Source: an uncultured Oscillospiraceae bacterium (GTDB lineage Bacteria > Bacillota > Clostridia > Oscillospirales > Oscillospiraceae). Taken from it: a stretch of DNA of 64,000 nucleotides. The position numbers and the translations under genes were made by a program. Positions 1 through 8,373 of the stretch are shown here, one piece after another (the first letter of the stretch is position 1; the number at the start of each line of letters is the position of its first letter). The notes under the pieces were generated by a model. It was not told the origin of the DNA and searched no databases. It saw only the letters and a program-made list of their open reading frames with translations. The stretch is taken from contig CAAGBT010000088.1 in the NCBI GenBank assembly GCA_900768135.1, positions 72,669 to 136,668 of the forward strand. Direction: 5' to 3'.

Positions 1-2901
1 GGCGCGCTCGACGATGTCCGCGTTCCTGTGATGTATTCCAACATCCACTCCAACGAGGTCGCCGCCACCGACGGCGTGCTTGGCTTCGCCAGGATGATCA
101 CGAGCGAAAAGACCATCGACTACAAGATGCTCACCGGCTTCACTGCTGAGGGCGAAAAGAAGCTTGCCGCTGAGATGGGTCCCGTCGGCGCGGAGGGCAG
201 CGTTGCCATCCCCGACCTCGTTAAGGATAAAGCCAGCTACCTCGGCTACATCACGGCCGGCAACAACGGCAAGTCCGGCAAGGTCGATCTTGAAAAGTAT
301 TACACCGTTGAAAACAAGAGCGTGAACGTCAAGGGCGAGCTGCTGTCCGATGTGTTCTTCATCCTCGTCCCCGAGGAGAACGTTGACGGCCGCACTTATC
401 TCACGAGACATTCCACCGTCGGCTATGACCTGAACCGCGACAACTCCTTCCAGACCACAAGCGAGACGGCCAATATGCAGCAGCTCATCGGCACGTACAA
501 CCCCATGTCGTTCGCCGAATTCCACGGCCGTGTTGAGGCCTTCCAGTGCGAGCCCTGCGATCCCCCGCACGAGCCGAACTTTGAGTACGACCTGCTCGCC
601 GAGCACCTCATCACCGGCGGCGAGGCGCTGGGCATTGCGGCGATTGCCAACAACGACGGCTACAACAGCTATGTCATCCCCCAGCGCGATTACCTGAGCT
701 ACACTGGAAACGGCGCCGAGACCTACTGGGAAGACCCGTGGGACGATATGTCCACGAGCTACACCCCGCAGTTTGCCATGCTGCACGGCACCGTGTCCTA
801 CACTGTTGAGCTGCCCGCCTACTGCGACGAGACCGCGCAGGCCGTGCAGTACGGTATCCTCGGTCAGGCTGAATATGTCGCCGAAGAAAAGCTTTCTTAC
901 CTTGAATCCCAGGTCACCATCTTCCAGCGCGGCGTGAAGAACCTCAACTCCGATGCGTATGAACTGGTCGGCCAGTGGCTGTGCGACCAGAACGATGTTG
1001 AGGGCGCGGAGATGGACGTCTTCCGTCCCGAGTATAACGGCACGGGGCAGAACGGCAACTTCTATCCCGAGTGCTACATCATCCCGCTCGACGGCAAGAA
1101 CCAGACCAACCTTCAGGCCGCGGCCGATATGATGGAGTGGCTCACGAGAAACGATGTCAAGGTCAACGTGACCGAAAAGGAATTCACCTATGACGGCGTT
1201 ACCTACCCCGCCGGTACGATGATCGTCCCGATGTATCAGGCCAAGCGCTCTGTCGCCAACGGCGCGCTGTACGACGGCACGCTCATCAACGGCTGGACCG
1301 TCCTCTACTCCGAGGGTATCACCTCGTTCAACGAGACGCGCGGCTTCGACATGGTCACCGTGGCTGAGCCTGCCGCCTACAAGACCATCTCCGCCGTCTG
1401 CGGCGACGCGATGGACCACGACGACGCTCTCGCCTACACCAAGAGCCTGACCTCTTACTTCACCGGCGACAAGAATAAGGACGTCATCATTTCCAACGCC
1501 TCTGAAGATTCCACCGCCGCCGTCAACGAACTGCTCAAGGCCGGAAAGACCGTCGGCATGATCACTTCCGGCGACCACATGGGCGATTTCATCTGCTCCT
1601 ATGCCGACTATCAGACCGTTGCAGACAAGCATCTGCTCTCCGCCGCGGGCGTTGACAAAACGAGCGTGAAGGCGAAGATCATCACCAAGTCCCCGACCGT
1701 CTACATCTCCGGTACGCCTGCTGAGAGCAGCAAGGGCTTTGTCTACACCCCGCAGATCAGCCAGAGCGCCGGCTGGAACTATGATACCGCCGCGATGCAC
1801 CTCATGGGCTTCACCACGACCTCCGACGTAACCAAGGCGGACGCCGCCGCAGGTGCGACGAAGCTCGACGCCGCCGCAAAGACCGCTGTGAAGAACGGCC
1901 TGCCGTACATCGGCTACAGCCATTCTGCGGCGTCTTCCGCCTCCGACCTCATCGCCGGTGTGGAATACACCGAGCTGGACGGCGCGATGGACTGCCTGAC
2001 CCCCGTTGTTTACCCCAACAAGACCCTTGTGAACGCGAGCTACCTTGCCGACGGCGATGGTATCCTCTACGCCTACGGCCTTGGCTACTTCTCCAAGATC
2101 CCCGCGTCCGCGACGGTCCTCGTCAAGAGCGACAAGACCAAAGCGCCCACCGAGGGCTTCGTCCCCACGAACACCGCCGAGCGCGCCGCGGGCTTCAAGG
2201 CGTACATGAACGGCGGTGTGCAGGGCTTTGCCTACAAGGAAAACGGCATGAACGTTGTCCTCTTCGCCAACTCCCTGACCAACAAGGTTCACCAGAGAGA
2301 CGAGTATGCGTACCTCAGCAACTTCCTCTTCTCCTCCGTCCTGAGCGACAAGAACTATGACGGCTCCGCGCCGCTTCCCTTTACCGACGTCACCGACGAC
2401 GCCTACTATGCCGACTCCGTCGCCTGGGCGGTCGAAAACAACGTCACCTCCGGCGCGACCGCCACGACCTTTGTACCGAACGCGAGCTGCACGCGCGGCC
2501 AGATGGTCACCTTCCTGTGGAGAGCCGCCGGTTCCCCGGAACCAAAGTCCACGGACACCGCGTTCACCGACGTCAAGAGCGGCGCGTACTATGAAAAGGC
2601 CGTCGCCTGGGCGGTGGAAAACAACGTGACCACCGGCACGAGCGCGGCGACCTTCTCCCCCGGCGCGACCGTCACGCGCGGCCAGAGCGTCACGTTCCTG
2701 TGGAGAGCGAACGGCAGCGCCGCTGCCGCCGGCGCGAGCGCTTTCACCGACATCGCCGCGAGCGCGTACTACGCCTCTGCCGTCGCCTGGGCGGTCGAAA
2801 ACAATGTGACCAACGGCACGGGCGCGGCCACGTTCTCCCCGAACGCCGACTGCACGCGCGCGCAGATCGTGACCTTCCTTTACAGAAGCATCGTGAAGTG
2901 A
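1..2901 (+). CDS. M14 family zinc carboxypeptidase with three C-terminal SLH repeats (5' truncated)
   Basis: The reading frame is open from base 1, so the start lies outside the window. A secreted peptidase held on the cell wall is inferred. M14 landmarks are visible: HSNE zinc ligands encoded near base 46, the LNRDN substrate-binding Asn-Arg near 430, a third zinc ligand His in FAEFHGR near 520, and the catalytic Glu in SYTVEL near 800. No key residue is missing in the visible part. Three S-layer homology repeats follow, at about 2371-2530, 2557-2710 and 2740-2895, each with FTD, an AVENNVT block and a TF(L/V)P-like segment. SLH repeats bind pyruvylated wall polymers. The central 400 residues are not assigned. 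The gene ends just before a strong terminator. Confidence 0.9.
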   Translation, partial: GALDDVRVPVMYSNIHSNEVAATDGVLGFARMITSEKTIDYKMLTGFTAEGEKKLAAEMGPVGAEGSVAIPDLVKDKASYLGYITAGNNGKSGKVDLEKYYTVENKSVNVKGELLSDVFFILVPEENVDGRTYLTRHSTVGYDLNRDNSFQTTSETANMQQLIGTYNPMSFAEFHGRVEAFQCEPCDPPHEPNFEYDLLAEHLITGGEALGIAAIANNDGYNSYVIPQRDYLSYTGNGAETYWEDPWDDMSTSYTPQFAMLHGTVSYTVELPAYCDETAQAVQYGILGQAEYVAEEKLSYLESQVTIFQRGVKNLNSDAYELVGQWLCDQNDVEGAEMDVFRPEYNGTGQNGNFYPECYIIPLDGKNQTNLQAAADMMEWLTRNDVKVNVTEKEFTYDGVTYPAGTMIVPMYQAKRSVANGALYDGTLINGWTVLYSEGITSFNETRGFDMVTVAEPAAYKTISAVCGDAMDHDDALAYTKSLTSYFTGDKNKDVIISNASEDSTAAVNELLKAGKTVGMITSGDHMGDFICSYADYQTVADKHLLSAAGVDKTSVKAKIITKSPTVYISGTPAESSKGFVYTPQISQSAGWNYDTAAMHLMGFTTTSDVTKADAAAGATKLDAAAKTAVKNGLPYIGYSHSAASSASDLIAGVEYTELDGAMDCLTPVVYPNKTLVNASYLADGDGILYAYGLGYFSKIPASATVLVKSDKTKAPTEGFVPTNTAERAAGFKAYMNGGVQGFAYKENGMNVVLFANSLTNKVHQRDEYAYLSNFLFSSVLSDKNYDGSAPLPFTDVTDDAYYADSVAWAVENNVTSGATATTFVPNASCTRGQMVTFLWRAAGSPEPKSTDTAFTDVKSGAYYEKAVAWAVENNVTTGTSAATFSPGATVTRGQSVTFLWRANGSAAAAGASAFTDIAASAYYASAVAWAVENNVTNGTGAATFSPNADCTRAQIVTFLYRSIVK

Positions 2902-2914
2902 TCCGCAGACAATG

Positions 2915-2949
2915 AAAAAAGAGAGATGCCTGAGGCATCTCTCTTTTTT
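2915..2949. terminator. Bidirectional intrinsic terminator
   Basis: A perfect 10-bp stem (GAGAGATGCC / GGCATCTCTC) with a TGA loop is flanked by A6 on the left and T6 on the right. It can therefore end both the rightward peptidase transcript and the leftward ileS-queT transcript. Confidence 0.93.
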
Positions 2950-3014
2950 CTTCTTTTTCGCTGCCGGCGCTTCCTTTGCCGCAGTATTTTCGTCTTGTGG
3001 AAAAGCGGCGCCGC

Positions 3015-3503
3015 TCAAAGCTTTTCCGCGCGCTTTTGCAGCAGGCCCAGCAGCGGCAGGCCCATTGCATAGCAGGCGGCGGCTTCGCCCGCGCCCACGG
3101 TGAGCGCGTTATAGGCAAAGGCCGGGGCAAAGGCGCTGCCCGTGCCGGCCTGCTCCCAGGCGATGAGCGCGCCGACCAGCACCGCGTTGCAGACGACCGG
3201 CGGCAGCGCCGCCGTCCACTGATTGCGGCAGCGGGCCGTGAGGAGCGCTGCAAGCAGCGTGGCCGCCGAACCCACGATCAGGTCGAGCGGGCCGTAAGGA
3301 CTCAGGATGTTGGAAAGCATACAGCCGACGAACAGTCCCCACGCCGTTTCCGGCAGCAGGAACGGCAGCACCGTCAGCGCCTCGGAAAAGCGGAGCTGGA
3401 TGGGGCCAAATGCAAGGTTCAGAACGTTGGAGAGCATCGTCAGCGCAACGTAGACCGCCGCGATGAGCGCGCAGCGGGTAAGCTTTCTGGTATCAAAGCG
3501 CAT
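3015..3503 (-). CDS. queT: QueT family queuosine-precursor transporter
   Basis: A 162-residue integral membrane protein of the QueT family, thought to be the substrate-binding S component of an ECF-type transporter for queuosine precursors such as preQ1. The sequence starts MRFDTRKLTRCALIAAVYVALT and keeps the family blocks FGPIQLRFSEALTVLPFL and GCMLSNILSPYGPLDLIVGS, with about five or six hydrophobic segments. The frame is open further upstream, but the ATG at 3503 is preceded by AGAAAGGAAC at good spacing and fits the family length. It lies 92 bp downstream of ileS on the same strand. I could not find a preQ1 riboswitch in that gap. The energising ECF subunits are not in this window. Confidence 0.88.
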   Translation of the reverse strand: MRFDTRKLTRCALIAAVYVALTMLSNVLNLAFGPIQLRFSEALTVLPFLLPETAWGLFVGCMLSNILSPYGPLDLIVGSAATLLAALLTARCRNQWTAALPPVVCNAVLVGALIAWEQAGTGSAFAPAFAYNALTVGAGEAAACYAMGLPLLGLLQKRAEKL

Positions 3504-3557
3504 GGGTCGGGTTCCTTTCTGAAATAAGGGGGTGCGGTGGGAAACGAAAAGCATGGC

Positions 3558-3581
3558 GCGGGCGGCTGTCCGGCCGCCCGC
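3558..3581 (-). terminator. GC-rich hairpin between ileS and queT
   Basis: A 9-bp stem (GCGGGCGGC / GCCGCCCGC) with a 6-nt loop. The following bases on the minus strand are only weakly T-rich, so it may act as a partial terminator or an RNA stabiliser between ileS and queT. Confidence 0.4.
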
Positions 3582-3595
3582 AGGATTGCTCAGGC

Positions 3596-6376
3596 TTAGA
3601 GAAGCTCCTTGACTTCCTCGCAGAAGCGGTTCAGCTCCGAGGTCGCCTTGGCGCAGCGGGGGCAGAGGCCCTCGGCGTTCGCCTCGAGCGAGTGCTTCCA
3701 GCAGCGCGGACACTTCGTGCCGGCGGCATTATCCACCTTGACGCGCAGCGCCTCGCCCTCCTCCAGCTCGACCTTGGAGACGATGAAAAGGTCGGCCAGC
3801 GCCTCGGGATTCTCGTCGGCAAGGAAGCGGTCGCTCTCGGGTACGGTGAGGTGTACATCGGCCTCCAGGCTCTTGCCGATGACCTTGGCGGCGCGCGCCT
3901 CCTCCAGCGCGCCGTTGACGAGCGCGCGCACCTCGATGATGCGCTCCCAGCGCGCCATGGTCTCGCTGTCGAGCGCGTAGGCGGCAAAGGGCCTGTTCAT
4001 CTCGTTGAGGACGACGTTGCGCGCATCGTCCTCGCCGGTGTGCGGCATGGCGAGCCAGATCTCATCGCAGGTGAAGGCGAGGATGGGCGCAAAGAGCTTG
4101 GCGAGCGTGTGGAGCGTGAGATAGAGGGCGGTCTGCGCGCTGCGGCGGGTGGCGCTCTCCGCGCCCTCGCAGTACAGCCGGTCCTTCACGATATCAAGGT
4201 AGAAGCTTGAGAGCGTGGTCACGCAGAAGTCGTTCACCGCGTGGGTAATCATGTGGAACTCATAGTTGCGGTAGGACTGCTCGGCCTTTTCGATCAGCTC
4301 GTTGAGCTTGGTAAGCAGCCAGCGGTCGAGGACGGGCATATCCTCGCTCCGGGTGAGCTTCTTCGGGTCGAAATCCACCAGATTGTCCAGCATAAACTTG
4401 CAGGTGTTGCGGAACTTGAGATAGTTCTGGCTCAGTTGCTTGAAGATCTCCTTCGAGCAGCGCACATCCGCGTGGTAGTCCGCGCTGGCGGCCCACAGGC
4501 GCAGGATATCCGCGCCGTTTTCGTTGAAGATGTCCGCCGGATCCACGCCGTTGCCAAGGCTCTTGTGCATGGCGCGGCCCTCGCCGTCCACCGTCCAGCC
4601 GTGGGTGACGCACTCCCTGAACGGCGCGCCCTCGCCGAAGGCGCCGACGGCCGTGAGCAGGGAGGACTGGAACCAGCCGCGGTACTGGTCGAGGCCCTCG
4701 AGGTACATCGTGGCGGGCCAGAAGCCCTGGTCCTTCTTCATGGAGGCAAAGTGCGTAGAGCCGGAATCGAACCAGCCGTCCAGCGTGTCCTCCTCCTTGG
4801 TGAAGCCCGCGTTCTTTCCGCAGTGCGGGCAGGCGAAGTCCTTGGGCAGGATATCGGCGGCGTCCATCTCGAACCAGGCGTTGGAGCCCTTTTCGGCAAA
4901 CAGCCGGCTCACCGCATCGATGGTTTCATCGGTGCAGACGGGCTTGCCGCAGTCCTTGCAGTAGAACACGGGAATGGGCAGGCCCCAGCGGCGCTGGCGG
5001 GAAATACACCAGTCGGCGCGCTCGCGGATCATGTTCTTCATGCGCTCGATGCCCCACGCGGGGACCCAGCGCACATCGTCGCACGCGGCGCAGGCCTCAT
5101 CCTTGAACGAATCGACCGAGCAGAACCACTGCGGCGTGGCGCGGAAGATGATGGGCTTTTTGCAGCGCCAGCAGTGCGGATAGGAGTGGACGATCTCCTC
5201 GCTGGCAAAGAGCGCGCCGCTCTGCTTCATGTCCTCAAGGATGACGGGGTTGGATTCCTCCACGCGCATCCCCTCGTATTTGCCGGCATAGTCGGTGTGG
5301 CGGCCCTGATCGTTGACCGGCACGACCATGTCCATGCCGTAGCGGCGGCAGGTCTGGTAGTCGTCCGCGCCGAAGCCGGGAGCGGTGTGGACGCAGCCCG
5401 TGCCGGAGTCCATCGTGACATAATCGGCCAGCACCAGACGGCTCGTCTTGGGCAGGAAGGGGTGGTCCGCCAGCATATTCTCATAGAACTTGCCGGGGTG
5501 CGTCTCAACGATGGAATAGTGTTCGACCTTGCCGACGGCCATGACCTTTTCGGCCAGCGCCTCGGCGACGATATACATCTCGCCGTTGTCCTCGTTCTTC
5601 ACAACGGCGTAGCTCTCGTCGGGGTGCAGGGCGATGGCAAGGTTGCCCGGCAGCGTCCAGATCGTCGTCGTCCAGATGACGAAGCTCAGCCTGGACTTGT
5701 CAAGGTGGCTCAGCTTGCCGAGATCGTCGTGCATCGGGAACTTGACATACACGGTGGTGCAGGGGTCGTCCTGATATTCGATCTCTGCCTCGGCCAGGGC
5801 CGTCTCATCGTGGTAGCACCAGTAAACGGGCTTCAGCCCCTTGTAGATATAGCCCTTTTTGTACATCGCGCCGAAGACCTTGACCTCCTCGGCCTCGAAG
5901 CCGGGATCCATCGTCTTATAGGGATGCTCCCAGTCGCCCAGCACGCCGATACGCTTGAAGCCCTCCATCTGGATGCCGATATACTTGTCGGCATACTGGT
6001 GGCAGGCGGTGCGGAAATCGGCCACACTCATGGCCTTGCGGTTGAGCTTCTGCTCCTTGATGATGGCGCTCTCGATGGGCATACCGTGGTTGTCCCAGCC
6101 GGGAATATACGGGGTATAGTAACCGTGCATGGCGTAGGAGCGGGTGATAAAGTCCTTGAGCGACTTGTTGAGCGCGTGGCCCATGTGCAGCCCGCCGTTG
6201 GAGAACGGAGGCCCGTCGTGCAGGGCGAAGCGGGGCTTGCCCTCGTTCTTTTTCAGCAGCTCGTGGTAGAGGTCCATCTCCTCCCAATGCTTGAGCATCT
6301 CAGGCTCGCGCTTGGGAAGACCCGCGCGCATGGGGAAGCCGGATTTCGGCATATTCAGTGTGCTTTTGTAATCCAT
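3596..6376 (-). CDS. ileS: Isoleucyl-tRNA synthetase
   Basis: Charges tRNA-Ile with isoleucine in the cytoplasm. The 926-residue length is normal for the family. The class I motifs are present: HMGH at residues 64-67 for HIGH, and MHKSLGN near residue 602 in the KMSKS position. The editing (CP1) insertion contains the GTGCVHTAPG block. The C-terminus has a CPRCW...CPRC zinc-binding pair, as in bacterial IleRS. The gene is preceded by an Ile-specific T-box leader and its own promoter, so expression should rise when tRNA-Ile is uncharged. The first KMSKS residues are variant (AMHKSLGN), which I believe occurs in related Clostridia. Confidence 0.98.
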   Translation of the reverse strand: MDYKSTLNMPKSGFPMRAGLPKREPEMLKHWEEMDLYHELLKKNEGKPRFALHDGPPFSNGGLHMGHALNKSLKDFITRSYAMHGYYTPYIPGWDNHGMPIESAIIKEQKLNRKAMSVADFRTACHQYADKYIGIQMEGFKRIGVLGDWEHPYKTMDPGFEAEEVKVFGAMYKKGYIYKGLKPVYWCYHDETALAEAEIEYQDDPCTTVYVKFPMHDDLGKLSHLDKSRLSFVIWTTTIWTLPGNLAIALHPDESYAVVKNEDNGEMYIVAEALAEKVMAVGKVEHYSIVETHPGKFYENMLADHPFLPKTSRLVLADYVTMDSGTGCVHTAPGFGADDYQTCRRYGMDMVVPVNDQGRHTDYAGKYEGMRVEESNPVILEDMKQSGALFASEEIVHSYPHCWRCKKPIIFRATPQWFCSVDSFKDEACAACDDVRWVPAWGIERMKNMIRERADWCISRQRRWGLPIPVFYCKDCGKPVCTDETIDAVSRLFAEKGSNAWFEMDAADILPKDFACPHCGKNAGFTKEEDTLDGWFDSGSTHFASMKKDQGFWPATMYLEGLDQYRGWFQSSLLTAVGAFGEGAPFRECVTHGWTVDGEGRAMHKSLGNGVDPADIFNENGADILRLWAASADYHADVRCSKEIFKQLSQNYLKFRNTCKFMLDNLVDFDPKKLTRSEDMPVLDRWLLTKLNELIEKAEQSYRNYEFHMITHAVNDFCVTTLSSFYLDIVKDRLYCEGAESATRRSAQTALYLTLHTLAKLFAPILAFTCDEIWLAMPHTGEDDARNVVLNEMNRPFAAYALDSETMARWERIIEVRALVNGALEEARAAKVIGKSLEADVHLTVPESDRFLADENPEALADLFIVSKVELEEGEALRVKVDNAAGTKCPRCWKHSLEANAEGLCPRCAKATSELNRFCEEVKELL

Positions 6377-6414
6377 GTTGCGTCTCCTTCGTTTATGTGA
6401 ATTTTTCTAAGGCA

Positions 6415-6677
6415 AAATAAAAAATGCTTCATCCCCTGTAAAGAGACAAAGCATCAACATACTCTGCGGTACCACTCTTCTTGCTGCGCTCTGCACAGCC
6501 GCTCAAATGCTGCGATGTAACGGTCGCCTCCGTCCGGTCTTACTGAAAAAGCGTTCAGCCCGGCTGCTCCGAGGTGATATTCAGCCCTGCCGCGCACCGC
6601 CTTGCACCAGACCGGCGGTTCTCTCTGCCGCGGGGGAAGAGCCTACTTGTCCTCATCCACGCCATTTTTCCTGATAG
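6415..6677 (-). promoter_or_regulatory. Ile-specific T-box riboswitch leader of ileS
   Basis: Reading leftward from about 6677, the leader has the stem I GATGAGGACAAGTAGG block and a specifier loop GAATATCACC, in which the Ile codon ATC lies at 6578-6576. The T-box core AGTGGTACCGCAG follows at 6476-6464. It ends in a terminator hairpin built on ATGCTTTG / CAGGGGATGAAGCAT at about 6454-6424 with a T-run to 6418. Uncharged tRNA-Ile should stabilise the antiterminator. Confidence 0.95.
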
Positions 6678-6684
6678 CAGTAGT

Positions 6685-6713
6685 AATATATCGGCTTTTT
6701 TCCGCTTTGTCAA
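6685..6713 (-). promoter_or_regulatory. SigA-type promoter of ileS
   Basis: A perfect -35 TTGACA (6713-6708), 17-nt spacer and TATATT -10 (6690-6685). It lies directly upstream of the T-box leader. Confidence 0.88.
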
Positions 6714-6799
6714 GCCTTGCGCGCGGGAATTCTGCAAACGGCGGCGCATCCTGCGGATTAAGAACCTGTACAATCCGGGAAAAATACGAAGTAAGGCGC

Positions 6800-6828
6800 T
6801 TGACAGCGCACAAAAAATATGATAGGGT
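6800..6828 (+). promoter_or_regulatory. Candidate SigA-type promoter of the riboswitch-oadB-like unit
   Basis: TTGACA at 6800-6805, 17-nt spacer, TAGGGT at 6823-6828. The -10 matches only TAnnnT. Position just before the aptamer supports it. The stretch 6714-6799 between the two divergent promoters shows nothing else recognisable. Confidence 0.55.
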
Positions 6829-6835
6829 TTGCACC

Positions 6836-6966
6836 AATGGAAAAGGGAGTAGCCGGCGCCGCAGGGCGTTGGATAGGTCGTCATCGCGGGGCAGGTCCCC
6901 CGGTCTATCCGTCAAATGGCAAGACTTTTACCACGGGCAATCGCCCCGCGGTAGAGGTCTTTTTTC
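6836..6966 (+). promoter_or_regulatory. Candidate yybP-ykoY (Mn2+) riboswitch with intrinsic terminator
   Basis: The transcript carries AAAGGGAGTAGCC near 6841-6853, GGTCGTCA near 6876-6882 and GGCAAGACTTTTACC at 6918-6932. These resemble, from memory, the conserved L1 motif and 3' strand of the yybP-ykoY class, which senses Mn2+. The 3' strand of the aptamer overlaps a terminator hairpin at 6922-6960 (AGACTTTTACC...GGTAGAGGTCT) followed by T6CT6. In known members metal binding sequesters the 3' strand in the aptamer and lets transcription proceed. No covariance search could be run here. Confidence 0.65.
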
Positions 6967-7026
6967 TTTTTTCCGCAGTATCCGCCCGAATCCGATCTGA
7001 AATCTGAAATTAAGGAGTGTATCTGC

Positions 7027-8166
7027 ATGGAATTCCTGCTCGATGGCATCCGCGCCGTGACGTGGCAGCAGTGCGTGATGTACGTTGTGGGCGCGCTGCT
7101 AATCTATCTTGCGATCAAAAAGGACTATGAGCCATCGCTTCTGCTGCCGATGGGCTTCGGCGCGATCCTCGTCAATCTGCCGATGTCCGGCGTTCTCAAC
7201 CAGATGGTCGCGGGCGTGGGCGAGAGCCAAGGCATCATCCAGTGGCTGTTTGAAACCACCATTGAGGCCAGCGAAGCGCTGCCGCTGCTGCTGTTTATCG
7301 GCATCGGCGCGATGATCGACTTCGGCCCCCTGCTCTCCAACCCCAAGATGTTCCTTTTCGGCGCGGCGGCGCAGTTCGGCATCTTCCTGGCGATGATCGC
7401 AGCGGTGCTGCTGGACTTTGACCTGCGCGACGCCGCCTCCATCGGCATCATCGGCGCGGCGGACGGCCCCACGTCCATCCTTGTCTCGCAGGTGCTGCAC
7501 TCCAACTATGTCGGCCCCATTGCCGTGGCGGCATACTCGTACATGGCGCTCGTGCCGATCATCCAGCCGTTCGCCATCAAGCTCGTGACCACGAAAAAAG
7601 AGCGCGCGATGCATATGCCGTACAATCCCAACCACGTCTCCCGCACGCTGCGCATCTGCTTCCCCATTATGGTCACGATCATCGCGGGCTTCATCGCGCC
7701 GATGTCCGTCTCGCTCGTGGGCTTTCTGATGTTCGGCAACCTGCTGCGCGAATGCGGCTGCCTCGAGCGCCTTTCTCAGACGGCGCAGGACGACCTCGCC
7801 AACCTTATCACGCTGCTGCTCGGCATCACCATCTCGTTCTCGATGCAGGCGGAGCAGTTCGTCAATCTTGACACGGTGATCATCATGGGGCTGGGCCTTG
7901 TCGCCTTCGTGTTCGACTCCATTGGCGGCGTGATGTTCGCAAAGCTCCTGAACCTCTTCTGCAAGAACAAGGTCAACCCCATGGTCGGCGCGGCCGGCAT
8001 TTCAGCGTTCCCGATGTCCGCGCGCGTCATCCAGAAGATGGGACAGGAGGCGGACTGCACCAACCACCTGCTGATGCACGCCGTCGGCGCGAACGTCGCC
8101 GGGCAGATCGCATCCGTCATCGCGGGCGGCATGATCCTCAATCTTGTGCCGCAGCTTATGGGCTAA
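7027..8166 (+). CDS. Sodium-pump decarboxylase beta subunit-like membrane protein (OadB family)
   Basis: A 379-residue polytopic membrane protein of the OadB/GcdB/MmdB family, the Na+-translocating subunit of biotin-dependent decarboxylases. The family signature GIIGAADGPTSI is present near residue 143, as are the C-terminal blocks GGVMFAKLLNLF and NPMVGAAGISAFPMSARV. AAGGAG precedes the ATG. A tiny OadG-like gene follows 13 bp later. No carboxyltransferase alpha subunit or biotin carrier gene is nearby, so assignment to a particular decarboxylase is not possible. The candidate Mn2+ riboswitch in front raises the alternative of a metal-related role. Confidence 0.92.
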   Translation: MEFLLDGIRAVTWQQCVMYVVGALLIYLAIKKDYEPSLLLPMGFGAILVNLPMSGVLNQMVAGVGESQGIIQWLFETTIEASEALPLLLFIGIGAMIDFGPLLSNPKMFLFGAAAQFGIFLAMIAAVLLDFDLRDAASIGIIGAADGPTSILVSQVLHSNYVGPIAVAAYSYMALVPIIQPFAIKLVTTKKERAMHMPYNPNHVSRTLRICFPIMVTIIAGFIAPMSVSLVGFLMFGNLLRECGCLERLSQTAQDDLANLITLLLGITISFSMQAEQFVNLDTVIIMGLGLVAFVFDSIGGVMFAKLLNLFCKNKVNPMVGAAGISAFPMSARVIQKMGQEADCTNHLLMHAVGANVAGQIASVIAGGMILNLVPQLMG

Positions 8167-8179
8167 GGAGGGAACCGGT

Positions 8180-8296
8180 ATGACCAATCTTGAACTTGCG
8201 CTGCTCATCACCGGGCAGGGAATGCTCGGCATCTTCGCCGTGATGGCGCTGATCACGCTGCTCGTGACGCTCTTCACCAAAATCAGCAAAAAGTAA
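8180..8296 (+). CDS. Short OadG-like (decarboxylase gamma) membrane peptide, 38 residues
   Basis: A 38-residue ORF starting MTNLELALLITGQGM with one hydrophobic helix (residues 7-33) and a basic end KISKK. It has the N-terminal helix expected of the OadG/MmdD gamma subunit, which anchors and stabilises the pump, but lacks the long hydrophilic tail of classical OadG. AAGGAGGG lies 8 bp upstream of the ATG, and the gene begins 13 bp after the OadB-like stop. A terminator follows at once. The assignment rests on context and the TGxGMxG(I/V)F pattern. It is too short for most gene callers. Confidence 0.72.
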   Translation: MTNLELALLITGQGMLGIFAVMALITLLVTLFTKISKK

Positions 8297-8302
8297 ATGA
8301 AC

Positions 8303-8336
8303 GGCGGGCGCTGCGCAACGCAGCGCCCGCCTTCTT
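8303..8336 (+). terminator. Intrinsic terminator of the oadB/oadG-like operon
   Basis: A perfect 13-bp GC-rich stem (8303-8315 with 8319-8331), CAA loop, and a short CTTCTT tail. Confidence 0.75.
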
Positions 8337-8344
8337 CAATACTC

Positions 8345-8373
8345 AAAAACGCGAGAGTTACTCTCGCGTTTTT
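8345..8373 (-). terminator. Terminator overlapping the mnmG stop codon
   Basis: Arms AAAAACGCGAGAG and CTCTCGCGTTTTT are separated by TTA, which is the reverse complement of the mnmG TAA stop. The last mnmG codons form one arm. It is symmetrical and could end transcripts from both sides. Confidence 0.8.

Noticed and set aside
3504..3595. A preQ1 riboswitch before queT
   Set aside because: No preQ1-I or preQ1-II core could be recognised. Only a GC-rich hairpin is present.
4241..6400. A 719-codon ORF opposite ileS
   Set aside because: Antisense shadow of IleRS; no start signals or domains.
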